Shown here: positions 6,842 through 7,049 of the stretch, piece after piece
Numbering within the stretch: the first letter of the stretch is position 1
Layout: each line of letters opens with the position of its first letter
Made by a program: the position numbers and the translations under genes
Notes under the pieces: generated by a model
What the model was told of the DNA's origin: nothing
Seen by the model: only the letters and a program-made list of their open reading frames with translations
Databases searched by the model: none
Assembly: GCA_026994125.1 (NCBI GenBank)
Contig: JALWRJ010000063.1
Span: forward strand, 1,705-8,753
Source of the DNA: Cyclobacteriaceae bacterium
GTDB lineage: Bacteria; Bacteroidota; Bacteroidia; Cytophagales; Cyclobacteriaceae
Reading direction: 5' to 3'
DNA length: 7,049 nucleotides

Positions 6842-7049
6842 CTACTTGTTTTCTCTTAGTGATTTAAATTCAGATCCTTCTTTCCAGGCCGGCCAAAGGG
6901 TGGTATTGTTAGCCAGTTCCTTTCCAATATGATAAAATAATGTACCATCTTGTACCATTCCGCTCATGTCCCAGTCATCGGAGTACTCATCCGAAGGTTG
7001 GTGGTAGTGCTTAGCCACGTACTCTTCACTTTTTTGTTTTACATAATTG
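6842..7049 (-). CDS. M28 family metallopeptidase, C-terminal end
   Basis: Partial gene running in from the right edge; only the last 68 residues and the TAG stop (6842-6844) are visible. The segment YVAKHYHQPSDEY followed by WDMSGMVQDGTLFYHIGKELA matches the C-terminal end of M28 zinc peptidases, many of them exported. The histidine of H-Q-P-S-D (His codon at 7001-7003) corresponds to the last zinc ligand of the family's HxxxD motif. The rest of the active site is outside the window, so activity and any signal peptide cannot be judged. It lies in the same direction as the sigma factor gene with 35 bp between and no visible terminator, so read-through is possible. Whether its products feed the receptor is only speculation. 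Confidence 0.82.
   Translation of the reverse strand, partial: NYVKQKSEEYVAKHYHQPSDEYSDDWDMSGMVQDGTLFYHIGKELANNTTLWPAWKEGSEFKSLRENK

Noticed and set aside
1..7049. Mobile element, CRISPR array, tRNA or rRNA
   Set aside because: No transposase or integrase motif, terminal inverted repeats, regularly spaced repeats or RNA-gene signature was seen on either strand.

Overview
The window looks like part of a Bacteroidota chromosome, perhaps Cytophagales or a relative. This rests on gene content: a TonB-dependent receptor (TBDR) carrying an STN domain and a carboxypeptidase-regulatory-like domain, a DUF4249-type lipoprotein, a FecR with a FecR_C (DUF4974) tail, and a Bacteroidota-style ECF sigma factor. 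Starts preceded by A/T-rich sequence rather than Shine-Dalgarno sites agree with this. The genus cannot be fixed from the sequence.

Left third, + strand (1-1902): three closely packed genes. These are the 3' part of an acetyl-CoA hydrolase/4-hydroxybutyrate CoA-transferase family gene, a complete group III truncated haemoglobin, and a membrane-anchored alpha/beta hydrolase whose start overlaps the globin stop (TAATG). They are probably co-transcribed from a promoter left of the window.

Right two thirds, - strand (1889-7049): in transcription order, the 3' end of an M28 metallopeptidase gene, an ECF sigma factor, a STN-bearing TBDR, a DUF4249-type lipoprotein directly abutting the receptor (TAAATG), and a FecR-type anti-sigma factor. 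The last four look like one FecI/FecR/FecA-type cell-surface signalling module. Ligand binding at the outer-membrane receptor would be relayed by its periplasmic STN domain to FecR, which would release or activate the sigma factor to transcribe the receptor genes. Unusually, the anti-sigma gene is last, and a DUF4249 lipoprotein takes the place of SusD. The substrate cannot be read from the sequence.

The two gene groups converge and overlap by 14 bp at 1889-1902. The only sizeable intergenic regions are 6173-6308, which holds a perfect TAnnTTTG -7 element and a 17-bp inverted repeat upstream of the receptor, and 2744-2809 upstream of fecR. No stretch above 300 bases lacks a gene. I see no tRNA, rRNA, CRISPR array, insertion sequence or integrase.
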